53,921 nt of DNA from Flavobacteriaceae bacterium (GCA_002694465.1 NZMG01000002.1:1-53921); one strand, 5' to 3'. Counted from the first letter of the stretch, positions 15,609 through 25,338 are shown. Notes: generated from the sequence alone by a model not told the origin. Numbers and translations are program-made.

Positions 15609-16829
15609 TCAATTTTTAATACAATCTAAACGCTCTTTTAAGGGCCACATGGTAGAAAAATATTCTTCGTGATAGACACTTTCTAGTGGCTTTGAGTTCG
15701 GTAAATCTTCCTTAAATGGATCTACTTCTTTACCATTTTTCCAAAAACGATAACATACGTGTGGACCGCCGGTATTTCCAGTCATTCCAACCCAACCTAT
15801 TACATCACCTTGACGAACAAATTGACCCACTCTTACATTGTACTTTTTCATATGTAGATATTGGGTTTCGTAGGTTTCATTATGTCTTATTTTTACATAA
15901 ATTCCATTGCCTCCACGGCGCTCTGCTTTGGTCACTGTTCCATCTGAGGTTGCTAAAATTGGGGTTCCTATTCCAGCAGCAAAATCAGTTCCTCTATGAG
16001 GGCGCACTTTATAGCCATAGTATGCAATTCTTCTGTTTAAATTATATTTTGAAGAAATTCGGTAATTAAATTTAATGGGAGATTTTAAAAAGGCTCTTTT
16101 TAAATTATTTGCCTCTAAATCGTAGAAGTCCGCAGCCATATTATGAACCCCATCTGGTTTAAAGTTAAAAGCATAAATGGGCTTTCCCTTATGTTCAAAA
16201 TAGGCTGCTTTAATTTCTCCTAATCCACCAGATATGGAATCTGAAATAAATTTTTCGGTATAAATTACTTTAAAATTGTCTCCCGGCTGTAATTGAAAGA
16301 AGTTAATGGTCCAAGCATAGATGTTTGCCAGCCTATCTGTCATGTAGGGACTCAAGTTATTGTCTGCCATGGTTTGAGACAACGAGCTTGTTATAACCCC
16401 AGAAGCTTCTTTCTCAACAAAAGTAACTGGCTTTTTTTCGTGAACCACACTAATACTATCTCTAAAATCAATAATGGCATAGTCTACTTTGTTCTTTTCG
16501 TAAATAAAAACTTGAGTTTGATTGAGTGTGTCTTTCGAATTCAGTAAAACATAAGGCTTTCCAACTACAATTCTTCGTACATCAAAACTGTCCTTAAAAG
16601 TGGTGGCCACTTCGTAAATCTTACTTTGTGAAACCCCATACTCATTTAAAATGGCGCCAAAAGTATCGCCAGGGCGGATGGTATCACGTATTACATTAAA
16701 ATCATTTAGGATATACCCGTATTCTTCAATAATTTTAGGTTCGGGCTCGGGAGTGGTGTCTTCTTTTATTTCTTCAGTACAAGCTAATAGGATTAAAAAT
16801 GCGGGGATTACGTAAAATAAGTGTTTCAA
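15609..16829 (-). CDS. M23-family peptidoglycan DD-metallopeptidase lipoprotein
   Basis: 406 residues. The signal has a lipobox (FLILLAC, Cys at 17). The start is TTG (16827-16829), fixed by an in-frame stop five codons upstream. The N-terminal half contains a LysM-like stretch (RPGDTFGAILNEYGVSQSKIYE). The C-terminal M23 domain (about 260-385) has the first zinc motif H278-RGT-D282 and a second motif at H357-V-C359, so the usual HxH is HxC here; the substitution is, to my knowledge, common in flavobacterial relatives. The enzyme would cut or bind cell-wall peptides in the periplasm. It is the last gene of the run that starts with homogentisate dioxygenase, 18 nt after the dioxygenase-like gene. 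Confidence 0.85.
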   Translation of the reverse strand: MKHLFYVIPAFLILLACTEEIKEDTTPEPEPKIIEEYGYILNDFNVIRDTIRPGDTFGAILNEYGVSQSKIYEVATTFKDSFDVRRIVVGKPYVLLNSKDTLNQTQVFIYEKNKVDYAIIDFRDSISVVHEKKPVTFVEKEASGVITSSLSQTMADNNLSPYMTDRLANIYAWTINFFQLQPGDNFKVIYTEKFISDSISGGLGEIKAAYFEHKGKPIYAFNFKPDGVHNMAADFYDLEANNLKRAFLKSPIKFNYRISSKYNLNRRIAYYGYKVRPHRGTDFAAGIGTPILATSDGTVTKAERRGGNGIYVKIRHNETYETQYLHMKKYNVRVGQFVRQGDVIGWVGMTGNTGGPHVCYRFWKNGKEVDPFKEDLPNSKPLESVYHEEYFSTMWPLKERLDCIKN

Positions 16830-16847
16830 TTTTTTAAACTTTTATAA

Positions 16848-17780
16848 CTATACATTCTTACCCCAGTCTTTAATTTCTTTTTCACTCCAAACAGAAGGGA
16901 AAAATATACGTTTTTGATATTTTGGATGCATATATTTTGCCCAATCACTTCCTCCTGTTGCTTCTTCTGGCTCTTTACCGTGATTTAAATATTTTTTCGC
17001 GGTATTATAATGTGCCATTACCCAAGTTACATTTACTGTATAATCATAATGACGCATAGCCTTCAATAAAGATTCATTTTCTTTAACCTCTTGGGGCAGG
17101 CTTTTAAATTTCGAGTACAAATTTATAGTATTATATTCTTTTGTAAAGGCAATAAACTCATTTTTATACTTTTCTTCGAAAGCCTTTAATAAATAACTCT
17201 TTTTTCCTGTCTTGAAATTCTTTCCTGCGGCTTGCCAATATAGGTGTTCCAATGCATGTTCGTAGGGGGTGTTTCTATCTATCTTTTCACGAAAACGGGC
17301 ATCAATTAAATTGATAAGTTCTGTTGAAGCAAATTCAATTTTTCGGTATTGGGCACTTTGAAACCCTGAAGCTGGGGTAAGTGTATTTCTGAATTTTAAA
17401 TATTGCTCAATTTCCATTCCAGTAGTCATTATGTTGAAAGAGGAAGTAAGCATATCAAAATAACGACTCACACGAAGTAATCGTTCCGAAAAGAAAGTTG
17501 CAGTAAGTTCTTTTGCATGGGATACTTGCTGAATTTCCCAAAGAATCATTTTAAACAATAACTCATTTATTTGATGGTACATAATGAATACCATCTCGTC
17601 GGGCAGATTGGTTCTTTGTATTTGAAGATTTAAAAGGGCGTCTGTCTGGATATAATCCCAATAGGTAATGGGTTTACCGTATAAAAGCCCTTCAAGATGT
17701 GTATCAAGATCCTGCCCAATATTTTTGAATTTCTTATCTAATTGCTCAAGTAGTTTCTCGGTTTCTGGTGTGATTTTCAT
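16848..17780 (-). CDS. Tryptophan 2,3-dioxygenase family protein
   Basis: 310 residues. The TDO landmarks are present: YHQINELLFKMILWEIQQV (about residues 83-101, with the conserved His-Glu-Leu pattern), MEIEQYLKFRNTL, and ASGFQSAQYRKIE (about 138-150), which in TDO lines the substrate site. TDO is a haem enzyme that opens the indole ring of tryptophan to N-formylkynurenine. The location beside tyrosine-degradation genes fits aromatic amino-acid catabolism. It is more divergent than classical TDO, so a related haem dioxygenase activity is possible. Seven bases separate it from the DUF3108 gene, indicating co-transcription. Confidence 0.8.
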   Translation of the reverse strand: MKITPETEKLLEQLDKKFKNIGQDLDTHLEGLLYGKPITYWDYIQTDALLNLQIQRTNLPDEMVFIMYHQINELLFKMILWEIQQVSHAKELTATFFSERLLRVSRYFDMLTSSFNIMTTGMEIEQYLKFRNTLTPASGFQSAQYRKIEFASTELINLIDARFREKIDRNTPYEHALEHLYWQAAGKNFKTGKKSYLLKAFEEKYKNEFIAFTKEYNTINLYSKFKSLPQEVKENESLLKAMRHYDYTVNVTWVMAHYNTAKKYLNHGKEPEEATGGSDWAKYMHPKYQKRIFFPSVWSEKEIKDWGKNV

Positions 17781-17787
17781 GGGAGGG

Positions 17788-18558
17788 TTAGTCTACAATT
17801 ATTTTAAATGAATTTTTTAAGCCTTTAAACTCGGTTAATGTGGCTTTTAAAGAACCAACTGCTAAATCGGCTTTTATTAGTAGGGGAATTTTATTGTCAT
17901 CATCAGTTACCCAAACCGTTAAGCTTTCCTTTTCTTTAAAAACTCTTCCGGCCTCTACATAGGGGCGAAATTTTAAGGTGGATATTTTTCCGAATTTTGT
18001 TTTTAAGGTTTCTCTTCCTAAAAACTTCAATCGAAATTTATAACTTTCTTTATCAAAAAACATGTCCATATCTACCGTATGGCCAACTTCAATTTTTGAA
18101 GCATCTATTTTATTACGCAGGTAATAAAAGGCCGAAACCATATCCTGAGCATCTTTGTTAAAAGTGACCCAGTCTTGTGTGTTTTTTTCTTTATTTAAAA
18201 CAAGTGCTCTACCTGTTTCTCTATTGAAATCTATTTGAATGTCTTTGGTATAACCACCTTCATCTATTTTTCGGATAAAGCGATACGGAACATCTTTTTG
18301 TTTATCGATATAAGATTGATAATAATCTTCTACATTAAAAAACCATTTTGAAACTCCAATGGTTCTGCCTTCACCCTTTATATGATATACTTCCTTACCG
18401 TTGAGAACAGCGTTATTAACTTCAAGGGTAGCATATCCTGCGGTAACAAATCCATAATGCACACGAAACTTAAACCACTCTCCATCCCCAAAGGCTTGGT
18501 TTTGTGAAACGGAAATCGTTGATATAACCAGAGCAAGTACTAAAATTAGTTTTTTCAT
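17788..18558 (-). CDS. DUF3108 domain secreted protein
   Basis: 256 residues with a signal peptide (1-18, ending SVSQ). The mature protein is a beta-rich DUF3108 domain: GEWFKFRVHYGFVTAGYATLEV near the start, WFFNVEDYYQSYID, DMVSAFYYLRNK and the pair YKFRLKFLGRETLKTKFG / LTVWVTDDDNKIP. The family is periplasmic or outer-membrane associated, of unknown function. It precedes the TDO-like gene by 7 nt and follows a terminator after the HPPD gene, so it probably heads its own sub-operon (DUF3108, TDO-like, M23). Confidence 0.85.
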   Translation of the reverse strand: MKKLILVLALVISTISVSQNQAFGDGEWFKFRVHYGFVTAGYATLEVNNAVLNGKEVYHIKGEGRTIGVSKWFFNVEDYYQSYIDKQKDVPYRFIRKIDEGGYTKDIQIDFNRETGRALVLNKEKNTQDWVTFNKDAQDMVSAFYYLRNKIDASKIEVGHTVDMDMFFDKESYKFRLKFLGRETLKTKFGKISTLKFRPYVEAGRVFKEKESLTVWVTDDDNKIPLLIKADLAVGSLKATLTEFKGLKNSFKIIVD

Positions 18559-18611
18559 TTTGAAAATATATAAGTCTTTTCTATGGTTTTACAACTACTG
18601 TTCCAAAATTG

Positions 18612-18645
18612 AAAACCTCTGCCGAATAGGACGACAGAGGGTTGT
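18612..18645 (-). terminator. Terminator after hppD
   Basis: Nine-pair stem CCTCTGTCG / CGGCAGAGG (one G-T pair, core 18616-18640 on the plus strand), then TTTT on the minus strand. It separates the hmgA-hppD pair from the DUF3108 gene. Confidence 0.65.
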
Positions 18646-18659
18646 TAATGTTACATCTT

Positions 18660-19820
18660 TTAAAGCGTTCCACGCGCGGCTTGTTCACGTTCAATAGACT
18701 CAAAAAGGGCTTTAAAATTTCCAGCTCCAAATCCTTTGGCGCCCATACGTTGAATGATTTCAAAAAACAAGGTGGGTCTATCTTCAAGGGGTTTAGTGAA
18801 AATCTGAAGCAAATATCCTTCTTCATCGGCATCTACCAAAATGGATAACTTTTGAAGTTCTTTAATGTCTTCTTTCATCATATCCATGTGCGTCCCCAAA
18901 CGGCGAGGAATATCATCGTAATAAGCTTGTGGAGGGGGAGGTAAAAACTCTATGCCTCGTGCCTTTAATTGCGCAACAGTTTCAATAATATCGTCTGTTG
19001 CCAAGGCAAGATGTTGTACTCCGGCACCTTCATAAAAATCTAAATATTCTTCAATTTGCGATTTTTTAATTCCTTTTGCGGGCTCATTTATAGGAAACTT
19101 TATTCGTCCATTACCGTTACTCATCACTTTACTCATCAATGCGGAATATTCGGTGTGAATTTGTTTGTCGTCAAAAGATAAAAAATTCACAAACCCCATG
19201 ACATCTTCGTACCATTTTACCCAAGTGTTCATTTGTCCCCAACCCACATTGCCCACCATGTGGTCAATGTATTTTAATCCAGTGGGTGTTGGGTTATAAT
19301 CGGATTTCCATTCACGGAAACCTGGCAAGAAAGTTCCTTTATAGTTTTTACGTTCTACAAACATATGGACCGTTTCGCCGTAGGTGTATATTCCTGCACG
19401 GACCACTTCCCCATGTTCGTCTTTTTCAACCGTTGGCTCCATATAGGATTTCGCCCCTCGTTTTGTTGTTTCTTCATATGCACTACGGGCATCATCCACC
19501 CATAAAGCTATCACTTTTACCCCATCACCATGCTTTACGATATGATCATTAATGGGAGATTTACTGGTAAGTGGAGTGGTAAGGACAATTCTTATTTTAT
19601 CCTGTTTTAGAACATAACTCACATGATCTTTGGATCCCGTTTCTAGTCCTTTGTAAGCGTGGGATTGAAAACCAAAAGCCGTTTTATAAAAATGTGCCGA
19701 TTGTTTGGCATTACCTACATAAAACTCGACATAGTCTGTTCCTAAAAGGGGAAGGAAATCTTCTGCTCCTTCAAATATTTTTTCTAAACCGTAGTTTACT
19801 GATTTTACTTCTTTACTCAT
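18660..19820 (-). CDS. hppD: 4-hydroxyphenylpyruvate dioxygenase
   Basis: 386 residues, the normal size. It converts 4-hydroxyphenylpyruvate to homogentisate with Fe(II) and O2, the second step of tyrosine breakdown. Two VOC folds are visible; the Fe ligands lie in YIDHMVGNVG (about residue 185), GVQHLALATDD (about 268) and the C-terminal Glu of LFFEIIQR (about 352). The terminal block GFGAGNFKALFESIEREQ is diagnostic. It follows homogentisate dioxygenase by 12 nt, so both enzymes are made together. Classification is secure. Confidence 0.96.
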   Translation of the reverse strand: MSKEVKSVNYGLEKIFEGAEDFLPLLGTDYVEFYVGNAKQSAHFYKTAFGFQSHAYKGLETGSKDHVSYVLKQDKIRIVLTTPLTSKSPINDHIVKHGDGVKVIALWVDDARSAYEETTKRGAKSYMEPTVEKDEHGEVVRAGIYTYGETVHMFVERKNYKGTFLPGFREWKSDYNPTPTGLKYIDHMVGNVGWGQMNTWVKWYEDVMGFVNFLSFDDKQIHTEYSALMSKVMSNGNGRIKFPINEPAKGIKKSQIEEYLDFYEGAGVQHLALATDDIIETVAQLKARGIEFLPPPPQAYYDDIPRRLGTHMDMMKEDIKELQKLSILVDADEEGYLLQIFTKPLEDRPTLFFEIIQRMGAKGFGAGNFKALFESIEREQAARGTL

Positions 19821-19832
19821 TGTTTCAAAATT

Positions 19833-20990
19833 TTAATCTAACCAAGATTGATGATAGGTGTCGTCTGCAATTTTCATAGCTTCTTCCGTGACTTTAAGAG
19901 GCTTAAAGGTGTCTACCATGACCGCTAATTCTTCTGTTTCTGTTTTTCCAATACTCCTCTCCGTTGCACCTGGATGCGGTCCGTGTGGGATTCCTGCTGG
20001 ATGTAATGAAATATGTCCAGCTTCTACATCATTTCGGCTCATAAAGTCTCCGTCTACGTAGTATAACACTTCATCGCTATCAATATTGCTATGATTATAA
20101 GGGGCAGGAATACTTTTTGGGTGATAATCGTAAAGTCTAGGGACAAAACTACATACTACAAAGGCAGCGGTTTCAAAAGTTTGATGTACAGGTGGTGGTT
20201 GGTGAATTCTTCCTGTGATGGGTTCAAAATCGTGAATGGAAAATGCATATGGGAAATTATATCCATCGTATCCTACTACATCAAAAGGATGAGTAGCATA
20301 AACCATTTCTATGATTTCATCCTGTTTTTTAATTTTCATTAAAAAATCGCCTTTTTCATCGTATGTTTCTAGTTCTTCTGGTTTTCGGATATCTCTTTCG
20401 CAGAATGGGGAATGCTCTAATAATTGCCCAAACCAGTTACGGTAGCGTTTAGGAGTGTAGATGGGATGGTAACTTTCAACAATAAACAATCGATTATCTT
20501 CCGTGTCAAAATCTATTTGGTAAATAATACCTCTAGGAACGAGTAAGTAATCTCCGTATTTAAAGTCCAGGTTTCCAAGAAAAGTTCGAAGTTTTCCAGA
20601 ACCTTTATGAATAAATATCAATTCATCTGCATCGGTATTTTTATAAAAATACTCACGTAGTGATTTCTTGGGAGCAGCTAAAATAATATTACAGTCACTA
20701 TTGGTTAAAACAGTTTTTCGGCTTTCTAAATAATCGTTTTCTGGTTTTACTTGAAATCCTCTAAAGCGATACGATTTCATATTATTTGCTTTCGCAACTT
20801 TAGGGGCTACACTGTATTGGTTTTTAATTTTCTTTACTTGAGTGGGTCTGTTTTCGTGGTAGATATTACTGTACATTCCGTCAAAACCAATGGTGCCAAA
20901 AAGTTGTTCTGGATAGAGGGATCCATCGGGTTTGCGAAATTGAGTATGACGTTTGGGAGGTATTTTCCCTAGTTTATGATAAAATGGCAT
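19833..20990 (-). CDS. hmgA: Homogentisate 1,2-dioxygenase
   Basis: 385 residues, shorter than the about 440 of the human and pseudomonad enzymes but with the expected cupin core. It opens the homogentisate ring to maleylacetoacetate. Visible features: IFIHKGSGKLRTFLGNL and YGDYLLVPRGIIYQ (cupin strands), SIHDFEPITGRIHQPPPVHQTF, and the C-terminal iron-site block SLHPAGIPHGPHPGATE. The start at 20988-20990 gives MPFYHKLGKIPPKRHTQF, typical of Bacteroidota homologues. It is the first gene of the tyrosine-degradation run; fumarylacetoacetate hydrolase is not in the window. Confidence 0.95.
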   Translation of the reverse strand: MPFYHKLGKIPPKRHTQFRKPDGSLYPEQLFGTIGFDGMYSNIYHENRPTQVKKIKNQYSVAPKVAKANNMKSYRFRGFQVKPENDYLESRKTVLTNSDCNIILAAPKKSLREYFYKNTDADELIFIHKGSGKLRTFLGNLDFKYGDYLLVPRGIIYQIDFDTEDNRLFIVESYHPIYTPKRYRNWFGQLLEHSPFCERDIRKPEELETYDEKGDFLMKIKKQDEIIEMVYATHPFDVVGYDGYNFPYAFSIHDFEPITGRIHQPPPVHQTFETAAFVVCSFVPRLYDYHPKSIPAPYNHSNIDSDEVLYYVDGDFMSRNDVEAGHISLHPAGIPHGPHPGATERSIGKTETEELAVMVDTFKPLKVTEEAMKIADDTYHQSWLD

Positions 20991-21188
20991 GTGTTGATAT
21001 TTACAAGGTTAATTTCTGATATAAAATTCTGAAAATTAAACTCCTACTAAATTAAGAGTTTTTAGCCATATAAGCTCATTCAGGATTTCTTTTTATTAGA
21101 AATTTAAGAAGGCACAGTAAATATTTCCAAGGAAGATTTGCCATACCACAAATATCGGAAAAATTCTCTAGTAGAAGAATTATTAATT

Positions 21189-23435
21189 TTAAAACCGGAA
21201 CCCAGCACTCACGAACCAAATGCTTTCTCCACTATCTGGTGAATAGGAATATTTTAATTCCATGGGTCCTAAAAAAGTCTCAAGCCCATACCCTAAGGCA
21301 ACCCCAGAATATTTAATTTCTTTTATCCAATCTCCGTTTCCAAATAAATCATCACCAACATTGGCTATATTTCCAGACAAAACAAGATGGTTTTTACGGG
21401 CAAACTCATAGTCTAGATTCACGGTAGTTTTTAAATAGGTATCTCCTCGAAGTTCTAAAGCTTCATACCCAAACATGGGGATGAGGTTTGTTGTTGGAAC
21501 ATAACCATATCCTCCTAATAAAAAATCTAATGAACTAGTGGTAGTACTTCCAATTTTTAACCCTCCTTCGGTACTAATATTTCCAGATATTTTAGAATTA
21601 AAACGATGAGCATACCCTGCCTTTGCTTTCGCAATGGAAAACGGTTCAAAATCATTATTTAAACCTTCAGCAAATAGATACCAGTGGAAATCTCCATCAA
21701 AAAACATCCCCGAAGACGGAAAAAATTTGTTGTCCAATGTATCGTATTTGAGAATTCCGTAGGCACTAAAGTAATTGGTGTTTTCGAAAATTGTTCTTGG
21801 GTTGTTGTCTTCATCAAGTCCAATGGTTTCCGAAAGGTATTTTAACCATTTATGCTCTGCTCCCAATCCAAGCTGAAATACCCTTCTAAAAACGGTTTGT
21901 AAAAAAAGTTGATTGGTTAAATCTTCGTAGGTTAAGCCTATTTTGTTTAGCTGAAAATCTTCAGGAATTTCGATTTCCCCTTCAATAAAATCTAGCCCAA
22001 TGTTCTTTTCAAAAAAGCTAAACTTAGAATTTAATCCAATACTCCAATAATACCCTTTGTCTATGTAATAATTAAAATTATACCGAATGTTATCACCCAC
22101 TATAAAATCTAATGAAACGATATCGTTATTGGTAATTAACCGCTTTCTCGTAATATTTATAAGCGCGGCAGATTTGTATAAATTATCGTAGTGAGCACCT
22201 AGCCGAATGCTTGTCTTAAAATTACTTTCTTTAACATCAAAATGTAGCACATAGTGGTCCTCTTTTTCAGGATTGTTAACGAAGGAATAGTCAATTCCGT
22301 TAAAATTACCCGTGGTTGAGAGGTTATTTACACCATCATTAAAATCCTGATAACTTACCAGTGAAGGGGTTTTTAATTTAAGTTTTCCTAGTATATAGGA
22401 GCTCGTATAGTTTTCATTACCGGTCACTAACACTTTGTCAATAAAAATGGAGGTATTATCTGCAAATGTTATAGGCTTTTTCTGTTTAGGCTTTTGCTGA
22501 AGTGCTATGATGTTTAATTGACTTGAAATTTCATTGGCAGCATTTTCACCCGCTTCAATTATTTTTCGGCCTTGATCAAAAGAAACCACCGAAAATTCAT
22601 CAATTTTTGGATTAATATACACATCCGTCTTTTTTCTCTTTTTCGCCATCCCTTCTATGGTCCGGTAGTTATTTATTTGTAATAAAATATCTAAGGCAGA
22701 TTTCAATTTGTCTCGGGATCGGAGCGTGTCTTGTACATCCACACCAATAATAATATCGGCACCCAAGGCTTTTACTTCGTCTATGGGATAATTGTTAACG
22801 ACACCTCCATCAACATAAATGGTGTCATCAATGTTAACCGGACTAAACAGTGAAGGTAGCGCTCCACTTGCGGCAATCATTCTAGGAAGATAACCCTTAT
22901 TAAGCACCACTTGTTTTCCTTTTTCCACATCTGTTGCAATACATAAAAAGGGGATGGGTAAGTCATTAAAATCTTCAACGTCTTTTACGTGTATTAATAG
23001 GCGAGAAAGTAAATTGTAAACATTTTGACCCTTGGATATCGCCGAAGGAAAACGAAGTTGGAAATCATCAAAGGGAAACGTCAACGCATATTTTTCATCA
23101 TCCTCCTTTTCGTAAAAAGTTTTAGCCCTTCGTGGGACATCATCCCTAATTAAAGTTTCAAAATCCAATTCATTAAAAATAGAATCCAATTGGTGTGCCG
23201 TATATCCTGAAGCGTACAAAGCCCCTATAATGGCTCCCATGCTAGTTCCGCCTATATAATCCACTCTCACTCCAGCTTTTTCAATTTCCTTTAAAACGCC
23301 AATATGGGCTAGGCCCTTTGCGCCACCACCACTCAATACCAAGCCCACTTTCAAGTCTTTTTTTGAAAGCGTATCATTTTGAGCAAAAATAATTGCCGAA
23401 AAAAGAAAAACGAATATGTGGATGAGTTGTTTCAA
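21189..23435 (-). CDS. Patatin-like phospholipase with outer-membrane barrel domain
   Basis: 748 residues. Signal peptide 1-18, then a patatin domain (about 27-225) with the oxyanion loop GGGAKG, nucleophile motif GGTSMG (Ser66 or so) and the catalytic Asp in VDGGVVNNYP. A POTRA-like linker (about 325-400) and a surface-antigen/BamA-type beta-barrel (about 400-748, ending VSAGFRF) follow, the layout of PlpD-like type V secreted lipases. The start is TTG, overlapping the uvrC stop by 4 nt (23432-23435), so translation is probably coupled. The lipase domain may be displayed or stay periplasmic; the sequence does not decide. Confidence 0.9.
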   Translation of the reverse strand: MKQLIHIFVFLFSAIIFAQNDTLSKKDLKVGLVLSGGGAKGLAHIGVLKEIEKAGVRVDYIGGTSMGAIIGALYASGYTAHQLDSIFNELDFETLIRDDVPRRAKTFYEKEDDEKYALTFPFDDFQLRFPSAISKGQNVYNLLSRLLIHVKDVEDFNDLPIPFLCIATDVEKGKQVVLNKGYLPRMIAASGALPSLFSPVNIDDTIYVDGGVVNNYPIDEVKALGADIIIGVDVQDTLRSRDKLKSALDILLQINNYRTIEGMAKKRKKTDVYINPKIDEFSVVSFDQGRKIIEAGENAANEISSQLNIIALQQKPKQKKPITFADNTSIFIDKVLVTGNENYTSSYILGKLKLKTPSLVSYQDFNDGVNNLSTTGNFNGIDYSFVNNPEKEDHYVLHFDVKESNFKTSIRLGAHYDNLYKSAALINITRKRLITNNDIVSLDFIVGDNIRYNFNYYIDKGYYWSIGLNSKFSFFEKNIGLDFIEGEIEIPEDFQLNKIGLTYEDLTNQLFLQTVFRRVFQLGLGAEHKWLKYLSETIGLDEDNNPRTIFENTNYFSAYGILKYDTLDNKFFPSSGMFFDGDFHWYLFAEGLNNDFEPFSIAKAKAGYAHRFNSKISGNISTEGGLKIGSTTTSSLDFLLGGYGYVPTTNLIPMFGYEALELRGDTYLKTTVNLDYEFARKNHLVLSGNIANVGDDLFGNGDWIKEIKYSGVALGYGLETFLGPMELKYSYSPDSGESIWFVSAGFRF

Positions 23436-25228
23436 GTAATATTTTGAAAATGGGTAATTATTTTTTTTGCTCTACTTGCGCCTACGACGGCTTCTAATTC
23501 GTCAAAAGAAGCTTTACCTATACGCTTTGTACTTTTAAATTGTTTTAAAAGTTCTGCCACTGTTTTTTCTCCTATCCCTGGAATGGTTTCCAATGTTGTA
23601 TTTAGCGCATCTTTACTTCGTTTATCTCTATGGAATGTTATTCCAAAACGATGTGCTTCATTTCTTAGTTGCTGAATAATCTTTAATGTTTCAGATTTTT
23701 TATCTAAATATAATGGGATTGGATCATTTGGATAAAATAATTCTTCCAATCGTTTGGCAATACCTATAATAGCAATTTTTCCGCGTAGGTTTAACGCATC
23801 CAAACTTTTTAATGCTGAAGAAAGTTGACCCTTCCCTCCATCTATGATGATAAGTTGTGGTAAAGGTTGCCCTTCCTCCAACAATCTTTTATACCTTCTA
23901 TAGACAACCTCCTCCATCGAGGCAAAATCATCTGGACCTTCTACCGTTTTTATATTGAATTTACGATAGTCTTTTTTACTCGGTTTTCCATTTTTGAAAA
24001 CCACACAGGCGGCTACTGGATGCGTTCCTTGAATGTTACTATTGTCGAAACATTCAATATGACGAGGTTCTTCCGTTAAACGTAAATCCTTTTTCATTTG
24101 TGCCATGATGCGTTTTTCATGACGATCTGGATCTACGATTCTTGCTTGCTTCAGTTTTTCTAAACGATAGTATTTTGCATTTCTTTCAGAAAGGTCTAAA
24201 ATCTTTTTCTTATCGCCTGCCTTTGGAATATGAATACGCACACCTTCTTCCACTTCAATTTCAAAAGGAACGTAAATTTCTTTGGATTGTGAATGGAATC
24301 GTTGTCTAATTTCTACGATGGAAAGTTCTATAAGTTCTGCATCGGTTTCTTCCAACTTTTTCTTTATTTCCAAAGTATGGGAGCGCACTATATTCCCAAA
24401 GGAAATCTGAAGAAAATTAACATAGGCATAACTCTCGTCTGAAACAATAGAGAAGACATCTACATTATTAATTTTAGGATTCACCACCGTTGATTTTGCT
24501 TGGTAGTTTTCTAGGATGTCTATTTTTTCTTTAACGCGTTGTGCTTCTTCAAACTGTAAATCTTCGGCTAAGGATTTCATTTGCTTTTTAAATCCGTTGA
24601 GAGATTCTTTAAAATTCCCTTTTAAGATATTCCGTATAGCATCAATATTTTCGTTATAAGCCGCTTCAGAATATTTGCCTTCACAAGGCCCTAAACAATT
24701 TCCTAAATGGTATTCAAGACAAACCTTATATTTTCCAGCTTGGATTTTTTCTTCCGCTAAATCATAATTACACGTACGGAGTGGGTATAATCCTTTTATT
24801 AAATCTAAAAGTGTATATACTGTTTTGCCACTCGTATAAGGGCCATAATACTCACTGCCATCTTTTATAATTTTTCTTGTAGAAAACACTCTTGGGAAAC
24901 GTTCTTTTTTAATACATAACCACGGATAGGATTTATCGTCCTTAAGCATGACATTATACCGAGGCTGATATTTTTTGATGAGGTTGTTTTCAAGAAGTAA
25001 GGCATCGGTTTCAGTAGCAACTACAATGTGTTTAATGTTGGCAATTTTCTTTACAAGTATGCGCGTTTTACCGTTGTCATGTTGTTTGGTAAAGTAGGAG
25101 GTCACTCGCTTTTTCAAATCCTTGGCCTTACCTACATACAACAACTTTCCATCTTTATCATAGTATTGATATACCCCCGGGGCGTTGGGAAGTGTAGATA
25201 TTTGAAGCTTTACCGAAGTTGCAGACAT
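23432..25228 (-). CDS. uvrC: Excinuclease ABC subunit C
   Basis: 598 residues, standard length. It makes the two DNA incisions in nucleotide excision repair with UvrAB. Domains in order: GIY-YIG nuclease (about 10-95, PGVYQYYDKDGKLLYVGKAK), the Cys-rich patch (CLEYHLGNCLGPCEGKY), the UVR motif (about 205-240), the RNase H-like C-terminal nuclease (CFDNSNIQGTHPVAACVVF, IIDGGKGQL) and tandem helix-hairpin-helix motifs (IPGIGEKTVAELLKQF). A perfect -7 box TATCTTTG lies only 4 bp before the ATG, so the mRNA may be leaderless. Confidence 0.97.
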   Translation of the reverse strand: MSATSVKLQISTLPNAPGVYQYYDKDGKLLYVGKAKDLKKRVTSYFTKQHDNGKTRILVKKIANIKHIVVATETDALLLENNLIKKYQPRYNVMLKDDKSYPWLCIKKERFPRVFSTRKIIKDGSEYYGPYTSGKTVYTLLDLIKGLYPLRTCNYDLAEEKIQAGKYKVCLEYHLGNCLGPCEGKYSEAAYNENIDAIRNILKGNFKESLNGFKKQMKSLAEDLQFEEAQRVKEKIDILENYQAKSTVVNPKINNVDVFSIVSDESYAYVNFLQISFGNIVRSHTLEIKKKLEETDAELIELSIVEIRQRFHSQSKEIYVPFEIEVEEGVRIHIPKAGDKKKILDLSERNAKYYRLEKLKQARIVDPDRHEKRIMAQMKKDLRLTEEPRHIECFDNSNIQGTHPVAACVVFKNGKPSKKDYRKFNIKTVEGPDDFASMEEVVYRRYKRLLEEGQPLPQLIIIDGGKGQLSSALKSLDALNLRGKIAIIGIAKRLEELFYPNDPIPLYLDKKSETLKIIQQLRNEAHRFGITFHRDKRSKDALNTTLETIPGIGEKTVAELLKQFKSTKRIGKASFDELEAVVGASRAKKIITHFQNIT

Positions 25229-25232
25229 ACTT

Positions 25233-25240
25233 CAAAGATA
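25233..25240 (-). promoter_or_regulatory. -7 box directly upstream of uvrC
   Basis: TATCTTTG on the minus strand, exact TAnnTTTG, ends four bases before the start codon. A transcript from it would start at or near the ATG. No good -33 element is seen. Confidence 0.45.
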
Positions 25241-25338
25241 AGAGATGTTACTATTTTTAATAAGGAATTCAATTTTAAAAATTGTTAAAACATCTTCAAT
25301 GTTCTTTTTTAGTAAATTGCATACCACATCTGTACTAT

